A stretch of 64,000 nucleotides of DNA from Cepaea nemoralis (taxonomy: Eukaryota > Mollusca > Gastropoda > Stylommatophora > Helicidae): the NCBI GenBank assembly GCA_014155875.1, contig JACEFZ010017642.1, positions 1 to 64,000 on the forward strand, in the 5' to 3' direction. The notes under the pieces were generated by a model. The model saw only the letters and a program-made list of their open reading frames with translations. It searched no databases and was not told where the DNA came from. The position numbers were made by a program, and so were the translations under genes. Of this stretch, positions 34,436 to 45,534 are shown in pieces. How positions within the stretch are numbered: position 1 is the stretch's first letter; each line of letters begins with the position of its first letter.

Positions 34436-35220
34436 TCATATATACGATTATATGGTTAACACTATATTTTCTACATCGCCCATAGAGTTCAGTGTGGTAT
34501 ACAAGATATATGGTTAGCACCATATACCAAACACATCACATGGTGTAAAAAGTGGTGCTCTGTGTTTTTTTATGACAATACTTTGAATTTGTATGCTTCC
34601 CTAGTAACTGTCTATGTTACTGCTTTGCACTATTTTTAGACAGTTCGTGTAACATCTTATTTTGAATGTGCATTGACATTTATGGCTTTCTTACTTAGCC
34701 TGTCAGTTAAAATAAATTCCGCTTTCTGTCTGTGTTTTCTTTTCAAAACAATATATTCCCTTAATGAATTTAAACACACTAGCTGTAAACACAATATTGC
34801 ATGATTTCTTGCCTGACATATTTCACTGCATCTCATCAGGTGCATACTGCATTTATATATCAAATAAAGTGGATAAACAAATAATATTTTGGCTGAAGTA
34901 CCGAGTTTGTAGTCTTTGATATTGTTTGAAAGTTGAGAACGTTAACCCCACTATTATTTTCTTTTGTTCGAAGGCTGGTGCAAACCAGTATTTATCCTGT
35001 TCATGTTTGCTGTTTTCTTGTTTTGGTTTCTTTCATCTATCGGAGGTGAATTGTTTGGATCTCGATTGTGATCTTACAGTGACTTTAGTTTAATTTTTGG
35101 GGTTAGTATTTTATTTTTTCCTCTGAATTTTGTTTTTCTTGCTGTGTGTCATAATTGAAGACAGCTTAGTCTGCTTGTCTTGATCCATTTGAGGTTAGCT
35201 GTGAAATTTTTTTTAAATGT
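34436..35220. other. Intronic; Penelope-type 3' repeat at 34770-34870 (-)
   Basis: The minus strand at 34870-34770 (TGCATACTGCA, GATGAGATGCAGTGAAATAT, GTCAGGCAAGAAATCATGCA) matches the repeat that ends the Penelope-like elements at 39480-39550 and 40345-40420. The remainder is T-rich and without feature. Confidence 0.55.
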
Positions 35221-35241
35221 AACAATACCAGGAACACATGT

Positions 35242-36732
35242 ATGATAGATTTTCATTTTTGTATCCAGACAGTACTCAACAAAAATAATTCTGTCAAATA
35301 TGAAGAAATTCACAGACAAGTCAGAACATTATGTAAGGAGGCAAAAGAAGCATGGCTTGAGGAAAAGTGCTTAGAAATTGAAAGCCAACACAACAGTCAA
35401 AATACCAAATTAGTGCACAAACGAATTCAGGAACTTACTAATAAAAGAACAAGTACATCAACAGGGTGTCTAAAAACTGAAGATGGCAAAATCATAATAG
35501 AAAAAGACCAGATTCTACAGGTATGGACAGATTATGTGAAACACCTTTATGATGATAACAGAGACGAACAGTATGATATTAGATTTAATAATGAAGGACC
35601 GCCAATTTTGGAGATGGAGGTTCGAAATGTTCTTAAGCATATGAAAGCTGGCAAGGCCCCCGGTGCAGATAACATCACAACAGAAATGATTAAAGCTTTA
35701 GAAGAATTTGGAATAGATCAAGTCACCAGACTGCTGAACACATTATATGATACTGGAGATATACCTCCTGAATTATGTAACTCTATATTTATTGCAATCC
35801 CAAAGAAATCAGGAACCTTGGAATGTGATCAACATAGAACAATTAGTATAATGAGTCACATCACAAAGATTTTGCTAAGAATTATCATGCAAAGAATGAG
35901 GAAGAAGATACAACCTGAAATAGGGGAAGAACAATGCGGGTTTGTAGAAGGAAAGGGTACAGTAAATGCTGTGTATATGCTGCGAACAGTTATTAAACGT
36001 GCTATAGAAGTAAACAAGGATATACATCTTTGCTTTATTGACTATACAAAGGCTTTTGATAGCGTTAGATATGTCAGCATGGTGGATATGCTTGCAGATC
36101 TACAAATTGATGGGAAAGACATTAGACTTATAAAAAACATATATTGGAAACAACAAGCTGCAATAAGGATTGATAATGAAGTGGGACAGTATCAGCCAAT
36201 TAAGAGAGGTGTTAGGCAGGGATGTGTGATGTCTCCAGATCTTTTTTCCCTGTACAGTGAAAATATTTTCAGAAATGTAGAGGATATAAATGGAATCAGC
36301 ATTGGAGGACGAAACATCAATAACATTAGATATGCAGATGATACAGTATTAATTGCAGACAATGAGCAGGACCTGCAACAATTAGTAGATGCGGTTGTTG
36401 TACATAGTGAGCAACTGGGGTTAGAATTAAATTGTAAAAAGACTCAGGTTATGGTCGTCAGTAGGAAGGAAGAAGTGCCACAATGTAATATACGAGTAAA
36501 TGGAAATATTCTTCAACAAGTGAATCGGTACAATTATCTTGGAACAGTTATAACATCTGATGGGAGATGCCTTGAAGAGATTAGAACAAGAATCGCCATG
36601 GCGAAAGTAGCCTTTAGCAAGATGAAAAACATTCTGACCAATAAAAAGATGTCAATTGAAACGAGAAAAAGAGTGTTGAGGGGATACATAGAGCCTGTTC
36701 TTTTGTATGGATGTGAAACTTGGACAATGTAA
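35242..36732 (+). CDS. Reverse transcriptase of an RTE/L1-like retrotransposon, open frame
   Basis: 496 residues without stop. The element-derived part starts about residue 10 (35270) and the first residues are flanking sequence. RT landmarks: MKAGKAPGADNITTEMIKAL at about 134-153, DQHRTISIMSHITKILLRII at about 196-215, aspartate block FIDYTKAFDSV at 265-275, RQGCVMSPDLFS at 325-336, the catalytic IRYADDTVLIAD around 362-373, and LLYGCETW near the end. All polymerase motifs are intact, but the frame stops right after the thumb (WTM at 36729) and lacks both the endonuclease and the usual FFGH C-terminal tail. Inserted sense within intron 2. Confidence 0.85.
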   Translation: MIDFHFCIQTVLNKNNSVKYEEIHRQVRTLCKEAKEAWLEEKCLEIESQHNSQNTKLVHKRIQELTNKRTSTSTGCLKTEDGKIIIEKDQILQVWTDYVKHLYDDNRDEQYDIRFNNEGPPILEMEVRNVLKHMKAGKAPGADNITTEMIKALEEFGIDQVTRLLNTLYDTGDIPPELCNSIFIAIPKKSGTLECDQHRTISIMSHITKILLRIIMQRMRKKIQPEIGEEQCGFVEGKGTVNAVYMLRTVIKRAIEVNKDIHLCFIDYTKAFDSVRYVSMVDMLADLQIDGKDIRLIKNIYWKQQAAIRIDNEVGQYQPIKRGVRQGCVMSPDLFSLYSENIFRNVEDINGISIGGRNINNIRYADDTVLIADNEQDLQQLVDAVVVHSEQLGLELNCKKTQVMVVSRKEEVPQCNIRVNGNILQQVNRYNYLGTVITSDGRCLEEIRTRIAMAKVAFSKMKNILTNKKMSIETRKRVLRGYIEPVLLYGCETWTM

Positions 36733-36789
36733 TATCCTGTTCAACCCTTTAGGCTTTTACTTGGAATTTATAGTGTCTGTTATTGTTAC
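36733..36789. other. Junction between two retroelement fragments
   Basis: 57 bp separating the RT fragment from the RNase H copy; no feature. Confidence 0.4.
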
Positions 36790-37150
36790 AGTTGAGTTGA
36801 GTTAAGAACTGACATCACTGCACTCAGGACATTCCCATACGTGCTCCGTCCCCTCATTCAACAGCCAGGGAAGAGTCATACTACTAATCGTTCCCACAGC
36901 TGTTCGATTTAAAGTTCTCCTGGTATTCCCTCTCAGTTTCGAGATTCTTCCAGAACCCCTACCAATCCCCTGCAATCTCATTCTTTCCACATATGGGTTC
37001 TCAATCTGTTCCCCCATCTTCTCAAACTGGTTCCACAAACGCATGACCACCTCTCCCTTGTCCATAGGCAATCTACCACCAAGAGGTGCATTCCCTGCCA
37101 GCCTATCAGCCTGTTTATTCCCCTGCACCTCTGCATGGCCAGGTCAAAAC
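36790..37150 (-). mobile_element. RNase H 3' fragment of a Jockey-like element
   Basis: Minus frame 37128-36802, 108 codons: MQGNKQADRLAGNAPLGGRL, EQIENPYVERMRLQGIGRGS and GTEHVWECPECSDVSS. After the stop come TTAACTCAACTCAACTG tails. Upstream the HAEVQG/GHAE part is just out of frame. The closest relative is 4994-5240 (+). Confidence 0.78.
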
Positions 37151-38620
37151 ATCCAAAGCAGAAACTCTGTAGCTCCAGTGATGATCCCCCAGAATCTCCA
37201 TAAAAATTGCACTACTCAGTAATGATCATCTGTATAGAAATGTTTGTGCAATCTTTGCAGTTCTCCAGAGCTATCAGTCTTTAACTTGTTTGCAGTGGGT
37301 CATATATTTCATTAGTGGTATCCTTTGGTGTTCATATTTCTTGCACTCCAGTAAAGTAATTGTGTGGGCTGTATTGCTTCTGACATTCAGCACAGTTAGG
37401 TTCTTTTATAACAAAATATGGGATTCCAAGTAGATATCGGATATATTTTATTGCAAGAAGATGTTTAGTTCGTGTGTTACCTATTTGAATATTCATCAAT
37501 TTGTATGCATGTCCTCCTTTCAAGCTTTGATTCCATATTACCAACCATTTTTCTGGTATCTGTTTATTTTATTGCTGTTTTGATGTAATCTTTACTCAGA
37601 TCTTTATGTATTTCATTATTTTCTCTGCCATTGTTTGCTTCAACTGCCATTTCTCTCAGATATGGTAGATATTCCTATTAAGGGTGTGAAGGTTAGGCAG
37701 TAACACTTACCAGGCTGTTACATGGAATTAGGTGACTAGCTAACTTCTTCACCATCATACTTTCCTAGTAAAATAAGAACAATTGCCAGTGCTCATAAAA
37801 CTAGGCTGGGTAACCCCAGAGCTGTGCTGGTAGGAAACATGATCTAATCTTGTCACTACTGGGAACTTAGACTTGATTACTGTCATAACTCATATTTATT
37901 AGAGCTATAAAAAATAAACTGTCTTTATCCAAGATAACATTGGGACGAAAGGTAACATTGGGACGAGATAAATGTCTTTATCCAAGGTAACAGTGAGACG
38001 AGATGGGATCGGGTAATAGCAAAAAAGTCATGTAATTAAATGGATTGAATGACAAACTTATACATGCAGGTAGAGACAAACAGGCTGCACAGGGGAGATA
38101 ACAAGATTGTGATAACATCGTTCACCAAGTCGCATGGAGGAATAGTTGACCTTCCAATTCCTAGTGACATCATAGGCATTAGATATATGGAAAGGTCTAA
38201 ATTTAGGCATATTGCGCTGGTGTTTACCAGTAACCTGTATCCAGTTCTGTGAAAGGAATGAATGAATGAACTTTATTTTAAAAGAGTTCAGAATTAGGTA
38301 CAAGGCCCGTCTGATATTCTTATCTATCTGCTTTCATACATTATTTCATTCATACATAAGGACGAGCAACTAGACCATTAGCCATATCTATTATTAGTGT
38401 CTCAAATCCAAATATAGTTTATGAAGAATTTGAGTGAACTTAAAAGGCGTGCTAACCAAAAGCAGGGGAGGACTACACACCAACGACAAAGAGAGACATA
38501 CCCCAGGTGTTGATCCTGATTACTGTAGCGGAACGATAGGCTTGTGATAGTCTCTTAACCAAATAAAATAAAGTTTATGGGAGACCTGCTTATGGAGCTC
38601 ATGGAATAATCCTTGAGTGG
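37151..38620. other. Intronic, no confident feature
   Basis: AT-rich; small direct repeat ATAACATTGGGACGA (37935-37975). A stretch at 37785-37880 resembles SINE bodies elsewhere (GGCTGGGTAACCCCAGAGCT). No exon recognised. Confidence 0.45.
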
Positions 38621-39160
38621 ATTTCAGTGATTGAACTGCCATAAATTGTCTGTATGTGTGCTTGTAAAGTTACATAACAAAAATTTTCACCCTATGATAA
38701 ACAACCTTATTGAGAAGAGAATCTTGTGTAACTGTAATAAATTGTCTGTATGTGTGCTTGTAAAGTTACATAACAAACATGTTCACCCTATGATAAACAA
38801 CCTTATTGAGAAGAGAATCTTGTGTAACTGCCATAAATTGCCTGTATGTGTGCTTGTAAAGTTACATAACAAACATGTTCACCCTATGATAAACGACCTA
38901 ATTGAGAAGAGAATCTTGTGTAACTGTAATAAATTGTCTGTATGTGTGCTTGTAAAGTTACATAACAAACATGTTCACCCTATGATAAACAACCTTATTG
39001 AGAATAGAATCTTGTGTAACTGTCATATCTTGTGTGTGTGTGTGTGTGTCACCAACACCCACAACGTGTTGTTACTTGTAAAGTTACATATCAAACATTT
39101 GTCCGTCGTGATGAATAACCTTATTGAGAATAGAATCAGCTCATTCAGTTACAGAGCAAA
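38621..39160 (+). repeat. 96-bp minisatellite that keeps a 192-codon frame open
   Basis: About five and a half units of 96 bp, the later ones diverged, each with AAATTGTCTGTATGTGTGCT, GTAAAGTTACATAACAAACA and GAGAAGAGAATCTTGTGTAA. Because 96 is a multiple of three and the + frame has no stop in the unit, it reads CNKLSVCVLVKLHNKHVHPM repeatedly. There is no splice-site or codon-bias support for translation. Confidence 0.9.
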
Positions 39161-39424
39161 TAATGAACAAGCTTTATTATTGAGTATAGATCAATATAAT
39201 ATCCAATAATTATATATTTCAGAACAATGTTTTCCTAACATGAATTTGAATAACGAAGATATAAACAGTAGATTGAGCATTGAAAATGTTTGTTTAACAC
39301 ACAAAATGGATGAATATTAAAGATGGCAAAAGCCATTGCAATTCTTATAGAAAAGCCAACTTTGTGCGAACAAAACGACATAATTTAAAATTACATTTAA
39401 ATTGATTTGTGGGTGTATTTCAGC
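39161..39424. other. Intronic, no feature
   Basis: AT-rich, nothing supported. Confidence 0.5.
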
Positions 39425-39570
39425 TTGAAGGATTTATCTTATCGCTTTAGCTTATGTTGTGTGAATTCAGCATTATGCACCTGATGAGATGCAATGAAAT
39501 ATGCCAGGCAATAAATTGTGCAATGTATTGTTTGTGTCTTTGTTCTTCAAATAATATAGTTTCCTGAAAA
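39425..39570 (+). mobile_element. Penelope-like element 3' repeat, upstream copy
   Basis: TTTCAGCTTGAAGGATTTAT, CACCTGATGAGATGCAATGA and TGCCAGGCAATAAATTGTGC are repeated about 850 bp downstream after the GIY-YIG ORF (40298-40425). The same terminal sequence on both sides of the coding part is the arrangement of Penelope-like elements, which often carry terminal repeats from tandem copies. Confidence 0.7.
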
Positions 39571-40430
39571 TTTTTAAAAAAAGCCAACGCCACAGAATAA
39601 ATTGCTACTGCTATGCTTTTTTTCCCCCCACATTCCTAAAATATCTTTTGTGTGTGCCCTACTTTGTCACCTGTCAATGGCTTTTTTTTATTAACTGCAG
39701 AGATCCACAAAATAGCACACCAGTATTTTGGTGCAGAAGCTGAACAATTAATTACATCCAGCTAACCTTTCGAGGGGATGACGTTAATGCAACTACGGCT
39801 TACTACAGCAGTAGGTCGAACATTCTGTGCGGCAACTCCAGTCATTAGATGTAAAACCGTACCCATTCCTACACCAACAGTCAAAGAGCCTGTTCCTCTG
39901 TACGCCACAAACAATTGTATGTACCAATTCACATGTAGATGCCAGGCCGTTTACATTGGTCGAACGGAGAGACAGCTTAACAAACGGGTGTCAGAACACA
40001 TACCTCAATGGGTCAACAAGATACAACACACAGGAGATGCTAGCCGCGAGGAGCCGACACACCGGAAGCTCCCGGCGTCTTCAATCGGCAGGCACATTGT
40101 CGCCAGTGGCCACGTTGTGTCCAGAGACACTGCATTTCGCGTGTTGTTTAGAACACAAAATACTCGCTTGTTAAAATTTGCAGAAGCAATTATGATCTAT
40201 CAACGCAAGCCAGAATTGTGTAAACAGAAAGACATGTTAGTCAGCTTAAAATTACCGTGGTAGATAAGTGACATTACTGTGCGAAATTGTGTATATTTCA
40301 ACTTGAAGGATTTATCTAGTTAATTTCACGTAAGTTGTGTGATTTCTGCAGTATGTACCTGACGAGATGCAGCGAAATATGCCAGGCAATAAATCGTGCA
40401 ATCTATTGTTTGTGTCTTCGTTATTCAATT
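39571..40430 (+). mobile_element. 5'-truncated Penelope-like retroelement
   Basis: Contains the GIY-YIG ORF (39778-40263) and a 3' UTR ending in the repeat shared with 39425-39570 and, inverted, 34770-34870 and 53060-53190. The RT domain, which precedes the endonuclease in this class, is absent, so the copy is truncated. Confidence 0.75.
39778..40263 (+). CDS. GIY-YIG endonuclease module of a Penelope-like element
   Basis: 161 residues, open. CMYQFTCRCQAVYIGRTERQ (about 47-66) is the Cys-linked GIY-YIG start with YIG at 59-61, followed by LNKRVSEHIPQW, SIGRHIVASGHVV, then LLKFAEAIMIYQRKPELCKQ and the terminal VSLKLPW. This order, including the Cys pair inside the motif and the ...SL.LPW end, is that of Penelope-like retroelement endonucleases. 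The domain nicks target DNA. The first 40 residues probably belong to the RT-endonuclease linker. No start codon of its own is expected in the full element. Confidence 0.85.
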   Translation: MTLMQLRLTTAVGRTFCAATPVIRCKTVPIPTPTVKEPVPLYATNNCMYQFTCRCQAVYIGRTERQLNKRVSEHIPQWVNKIQHTGDASREEPTHRKLPASSIGRHIVASGHVVSRDTAFRVLFRTQNTRLLKFAEAIMIYQRKPELCKQKDMLVSLKLPW

Positions 40431-40980
<550 letters not shown>

Positions 40981-41290
40981 GATCTATCTATCTATCAGTC
41001 TGTCTGTCTGCTTGTTTGTCTGTCTGTCTGTCTGACCCGGCCCGGCTTCACCCAGTCCCTGGTGGGGAGCATCTCATTTAATTCATATAAGTAGTCATAT
41101 AAGCTCTCCCGTTCCCGACTGTCTGTCTGTCTATCTGTCTGAGCCGGCCTGGCTTCACCCAGTCCCTGGTGGGGAGCATGTCATTTAATTCATATAAGTA
41201 GTCAAATAAGCTCCCGTTCCCGACTATCTGTCTGTCTGTCTATCTATCTGACCCGGCGTGGTTTCGCCCAGCTCCTGGCGCACAGTAACT
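40981..41290. repeat. (GTCT)n-linked composite repeat, about 120-bp units
   Basis: Runs of GTCT/ATCT alternate with CCCGGCTTCACCCAGTCC, CTGGTGGGGAGCATSTCATT and AAGTAGTCAWATAAGCTC. Two units are nearly identical (about 41035-41150 and 41140-41250) and a third begins at about 41250 with GACCCGGCGTGGTTTCGCCC. Short CGGGTGAAGCC-type cores tied to GTCT microsatellites are known from invertebrate non-autonomous elements. Confidence 0.75.
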
Positions 41291-41816
41291 TAAAAGAATG
41301 TCCTTCCACACACCATCCATTATTTTTAATGACAACTGTTTTTAATCAGCGACATGACAGTTGATAACTTCTTTAAGCAGAAAAAGATGGGTTACAATGG
41401 TATGCATTATGCATTATTTTTATGAAAACTTTGATAATGCCTTAAAGATTATATCATTATTTATTATAACTCATATGCCTGAAAATAACTATAGACAAAG
41501 AGTTTAACAATAGTGCAAGTAAGTCCAACAATATGACTATAAAGTATATAGAAATGTTATTAAAAGTTATGCCCCTTGAAATAACTTTTCTAGAGTGAAG
41601 TCCCCCTGCTATATAGAAATTATATAATGAAAAAGGAAAAATTAAATGTTATTAAGTAAGTAGCCGATTTTACACTAAGAAACTATTACAGTCGGTTGCA
41701 CAGGAATGAAAGGAAGACGTGTAGAAAATTTCATCTCAATCGGATGTACCGTTATCGAACGCATTCAATACATAGCCAACTACACACACACATACACTCT
41801 GTTTTATAGATATAGA
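41291..41816. mobile_element. Probable non-autonomous element body following the GTCT repeat
   Basis: Unique-looking AT-rich sequence ending with AATTTCATCTCAATCGGATG, TACCGTTATCG, (AC)n and TTATAGATATAGAT. Such endings are common in invertebrate non-autonomous elements associated with GTCT repeats. It separates the duplicated block (41817-42519) from the CT tract at 40832, as if inserted there. Confidence 0.45.
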
Positions 41817-42690
<874 letters not shown>

Positions 42691-42859
42691 TCCCACACAC
42701 ACAACCACCGCTACCCCTCCCCACACACAACAACCACCCCTCCCTACCCTTCTGGTGTGTCTCCACCTTGAAGAAGTTGAGGAGTTTGCATGTTGTGCAG
42801 GTCAGGTGACATGAAGCAGATGAGGAGAAACTTAAACCTGATGCTTTGTAGTTAGACTG

Positions 42860-42955
42860 GGGACAGCCAAAGGCTAGGCAAGGCAAACCCCAAAAAATGC
42901 TTGTTGAAGTTGGATGTACAGTACAACGCAATTCACCATAGGATGTTCTATAACA
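42860..42955 (+). mobile_element. Possible decayed family C tail
   Basis: AAATGCTTGTTGAAGTTGGATGT and ACAACGCAATTCACC resemble ATGCCCGCAGAAGTCGGATGT and ACAACGCAATCACA of the family C tail. Weak match. Confidence 0.35.
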
Positions 42956-43005
42956 TCACGATGTATGAATCACACATCAGAGCTCTCACCAGATGTCTTA
43001 TTCCT

Positions 43006-43245
43006 TCTTAACCCAACACTGAAAGGCAAGACAGAGATTCTTATCCCTTCTTAACCCAACACTGAAAGGCAAGACAGAGATTCTTATCCCTTCTTAACCC
43101 AACACTGAAAGGCAAGACAGGGATTCTTATCCCTTCTTAACCCAACACTGAAAGGCAAGACAGGGATTCTTATCCCTTCTTAACCCAACACTGAAAGGCA
43201 AGACGGGATTCTTAACCCAACACTAAAAGGCGAAACAGAGATGGA
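43006..43245. repeat. 43-bp minisatellite, about five copies
   Basis: GAAAGGCAAGACAG recurs at 43021, 43064, 43107, 43150 and 43193. Each unit includes ATTCTTATCCCTTCTTAACC. It ends about 115 bp upstream of the first twin exon, close to its branch-point region. Confidence 0.92.
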
Positions 43246-43360
43246 GACGATGATGCAGATTTTTCTTGGCTTGGTGTAAGAATCAAATTGCTTGACTGTT
43301 ACAAAATACTCACTTTTTAGTGCTTTGCACATTGTTCATGAGCGTTTTTACTTCCATCAG

Positions 43361-43515
43361 GGATTTGTCCCCTTGTATCAGAGCTGGGAAAGTTTTTACA
43401 CACGACATGTTTACAGGCGAATTCGTGATTGCTGGAACCGAGTGGTTGCAAGTAAACCCGGAACACATATAACCATACTAGATCGTTTCTCCCGTGATCA
43501 TGGATGGACATTTGA
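43361..43515 (+). CDS. SPTLC2: SPTLC2 twin exon A (mutually exclusive candidate)
   Basis: 155 bp, phase 0 in, phase 2 out. Acceptor TTTTTACTTCCATCAG, donor GTATGT. Encodes GFVPLYQSWESFYTRHVYRR, then IRDCWNR and VVASKPGTHITILDR, then DHGWTFE with the last codon completed by the next exon. This is the segment between the membrane anchor and the catalytic core of serine palmitoyltransferase subunit 2; the W-x-S-F-Y and R-D-C-W-N-R motifs are conserved in the family. Compared with the usual sequence it has VV where family members have PI after WNR, and T-H-I-T where R-I/V-D is usual, so this copy is the more divergent one in the middle. The frame and splice sites are intact, so a functional alternative exon is more likely than a dead copy. 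Confidence 0.93.
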
Positions 43516-44856
43516 GTATGTACCTTGGCCCTTGGCTCATGCAATTATTTTTCCAGCTCCCTTGCTTTCCCCCCGGTTGTGCTTACTAAAACCAAGGGTA
43601 GTTGGAATTGGAGACTTGTATTTTTTAAAATCTCCCTGCATGTAGTAGCTAGATTTCATTTAGTGCTTTTGCGTTTGAGTGAGTTGTCATCCTGCATCAT
43701 GTTTTATAGTGTAATTTGTCACTTTAAAATTCAGCGTAGTTGTTAAATGAGAGCATATGTTGGGGGGTAACTTTACATTGTGGTGGAAGGGAAGGGGTTG
43801 TCACATCATGTAGTAAGCTTATATAGTTTTGTTCAGCACATAGGCCCACTGATTAGTTTTCTTTAAGTTTGCTTTTCTAACTTACCAGTCGTATAATTGT
43901 TTTTATTTGGTGTCTTAAACTTGATAAGCTGAATATTACTTGTTAATCCTGCATGGTTGTTAAACGGTTATGTGGGCAACCTAAGTTTCCTGGTGTATGT
44001 TCAACTCATCTGGTTGTGGAATTGTTTGATCAAATGTTTTAAAATTAATAAATGTGCTTATGATGACGAGTCTTTTTTAACTATGCATTTGACATTTGTA
44101 AGTGGGCATATTTGAAGTATTTATGTATGCATAGTCTCCTTTGTCATGTGCATCATTTATGTCTCTATGTCTTTCAGTTTTGTTGTTAAAAGCTCTAATC
44201 TTTATATCTTTGCTTTTCATCTTGCAGATTATTTGGAATATATTTATTCAAGGGAGACAGATATTAGATGATTTACTTTTGTTTTTCTCCTGCATTCCAT
44301 ACACCAAACACCATTTTCAAATGTTTTCTATGCATTATATTTCAAGTAATATTCTTCTTCTTTCATTCGCTGCTACTATAATTTTTACTTTCTTATGGTT
44401 CTTTGCTATGTTATGCACTGATTATTGTATTTGTGGATATGAATTTTATAATTTTATTATCATTACTTTGATTTTAGGTTTGTTTTGTTTTGTTTGACTT
44501 GTTTATGTGCAATTTCATTTATCCCACTTTCATTTGTCTATTTAATTTTTCTCATACATCATCTAAAATATATATGTTTCTTTAATATAGTTCATGCCCA
44601 GTCTTTATTATTTTAATGATAGATCTGATCTGATTTTTGTTATCTGATTTGCATTAATTTATCATTTTGTTTGGTTAATTTAACATATTTTCATAATTTA
44701 CTCCTTTTCATTTGAATTTAGACTAGTCTTGCACTTTCATCAATACACCAGACACTTTCTGCTGTGTAACTTCAAAACAGCATGGAGTTTTGACAATTTA
44801 CTTTCACAAATGTGATATTATTGGCTTCTTGTTCCTTGACTTCCTCCCACATGCAG
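43516..44856 (+). other. Intron between the twin exons, free of recognised mobile elements
   Basis: 1341 bp, T-rich, with no SINE, LINE fragment, minisatellite or long microsatellite that I can recognise, in contrast to every other intron here. It would hold any RNA structure or protein-binding sites that choose between the twin exons. I could not identify a specific pairing element by eye. Confidence 0.6.
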
Positions 44857-45011
44857 GGCTTTGTTCCACTGTTCTTGAACTGGGAAAGCTTTTATACCAG
44901 AAACATATATAGACGCGCCCGCGACTGCTGGAACAGACCAATCTCCAGCTGCGCTGGGGGTCGAATAGATGTCTTGGAGAGAGTTTCTCCTGATTATGGA
45001 TGGAATTTTAA
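44857..45011 (+). CDS. SPTLC2: SPTLC2 twin exon B (mutually exclusive candidate)
   Basis: 155 bp, phase 0 in, phase 2 out, with acceptor TTCCTCCCACATGCAG and the same GTATGT donor. Encodes GFVPLFLNWESFYTRNIYRR, ARDCWNR, PISSCAGGRIDVLER and DYGWNFK. The central part (NRPI..., R-I-D, Y-x-W-x-F-K) is the version closer to SPTLC2 proteins I know, so this may be the ancestral form. It is identical to exon A at 31 of 52 residues. Of 28 identical positions with degenerate codons, 19 use a different codon, so the duplication is old and both copies stayed under protein-level selection. Confidence 0.93.
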
Positions 45012-45534
45012 GTATGTATGATGTGTGCCTTACCTCAAGCACCTTTTATTGCTATCGCAAGTTCTTTGTTTCATATGTCGTCAGGATTGTAACATATTTT
45101 TGTTGGTGTTAACAAGTGACCTATAACATCTAACATTTAAGTTTTGTTCCATACTGCTTTTTTCTGGAATGGTAATAACAACAGCAGTCACAATAATCTA
45201 ATAATAATTGTTCTAACAGTAAGATGATTTTCATTATGGTATCACTGACAAGGAAATATTAACATTTATTTTTAAAACATAACCTCATTAACTGGTTATG
45301 AATTTACTTGCAGCCCAGCACTGATCTTATATTCTGTCCTTTGCTATCCGTAAAATTTTATTTCAAATATGATAAGGTAATCTTTGTGTGTTCGCTTAGA
45401 ATTTCTGTATTTAAAAAAAAATTTATTTTACATTTCTTGTCATTCTGTGTTTCTGCTTCACACTAACAGGGAATGTACATATCTGTGTTCTGCCTGTGTA
45501 TTAAATGTCTCAATGTTTGTACATTATGTACTTA
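45012..45534. other. Start of the intron after twin exon B
   Basis: AT-rich; no feature recognised. Confidence 0.5.

Noticed and set aside
43361..43515. Twin exon A as a decayed pseudo-exon
   Set aside because: Frame, phases, length and both splice sites are intact and synonymous changes dominate at conserved residues.
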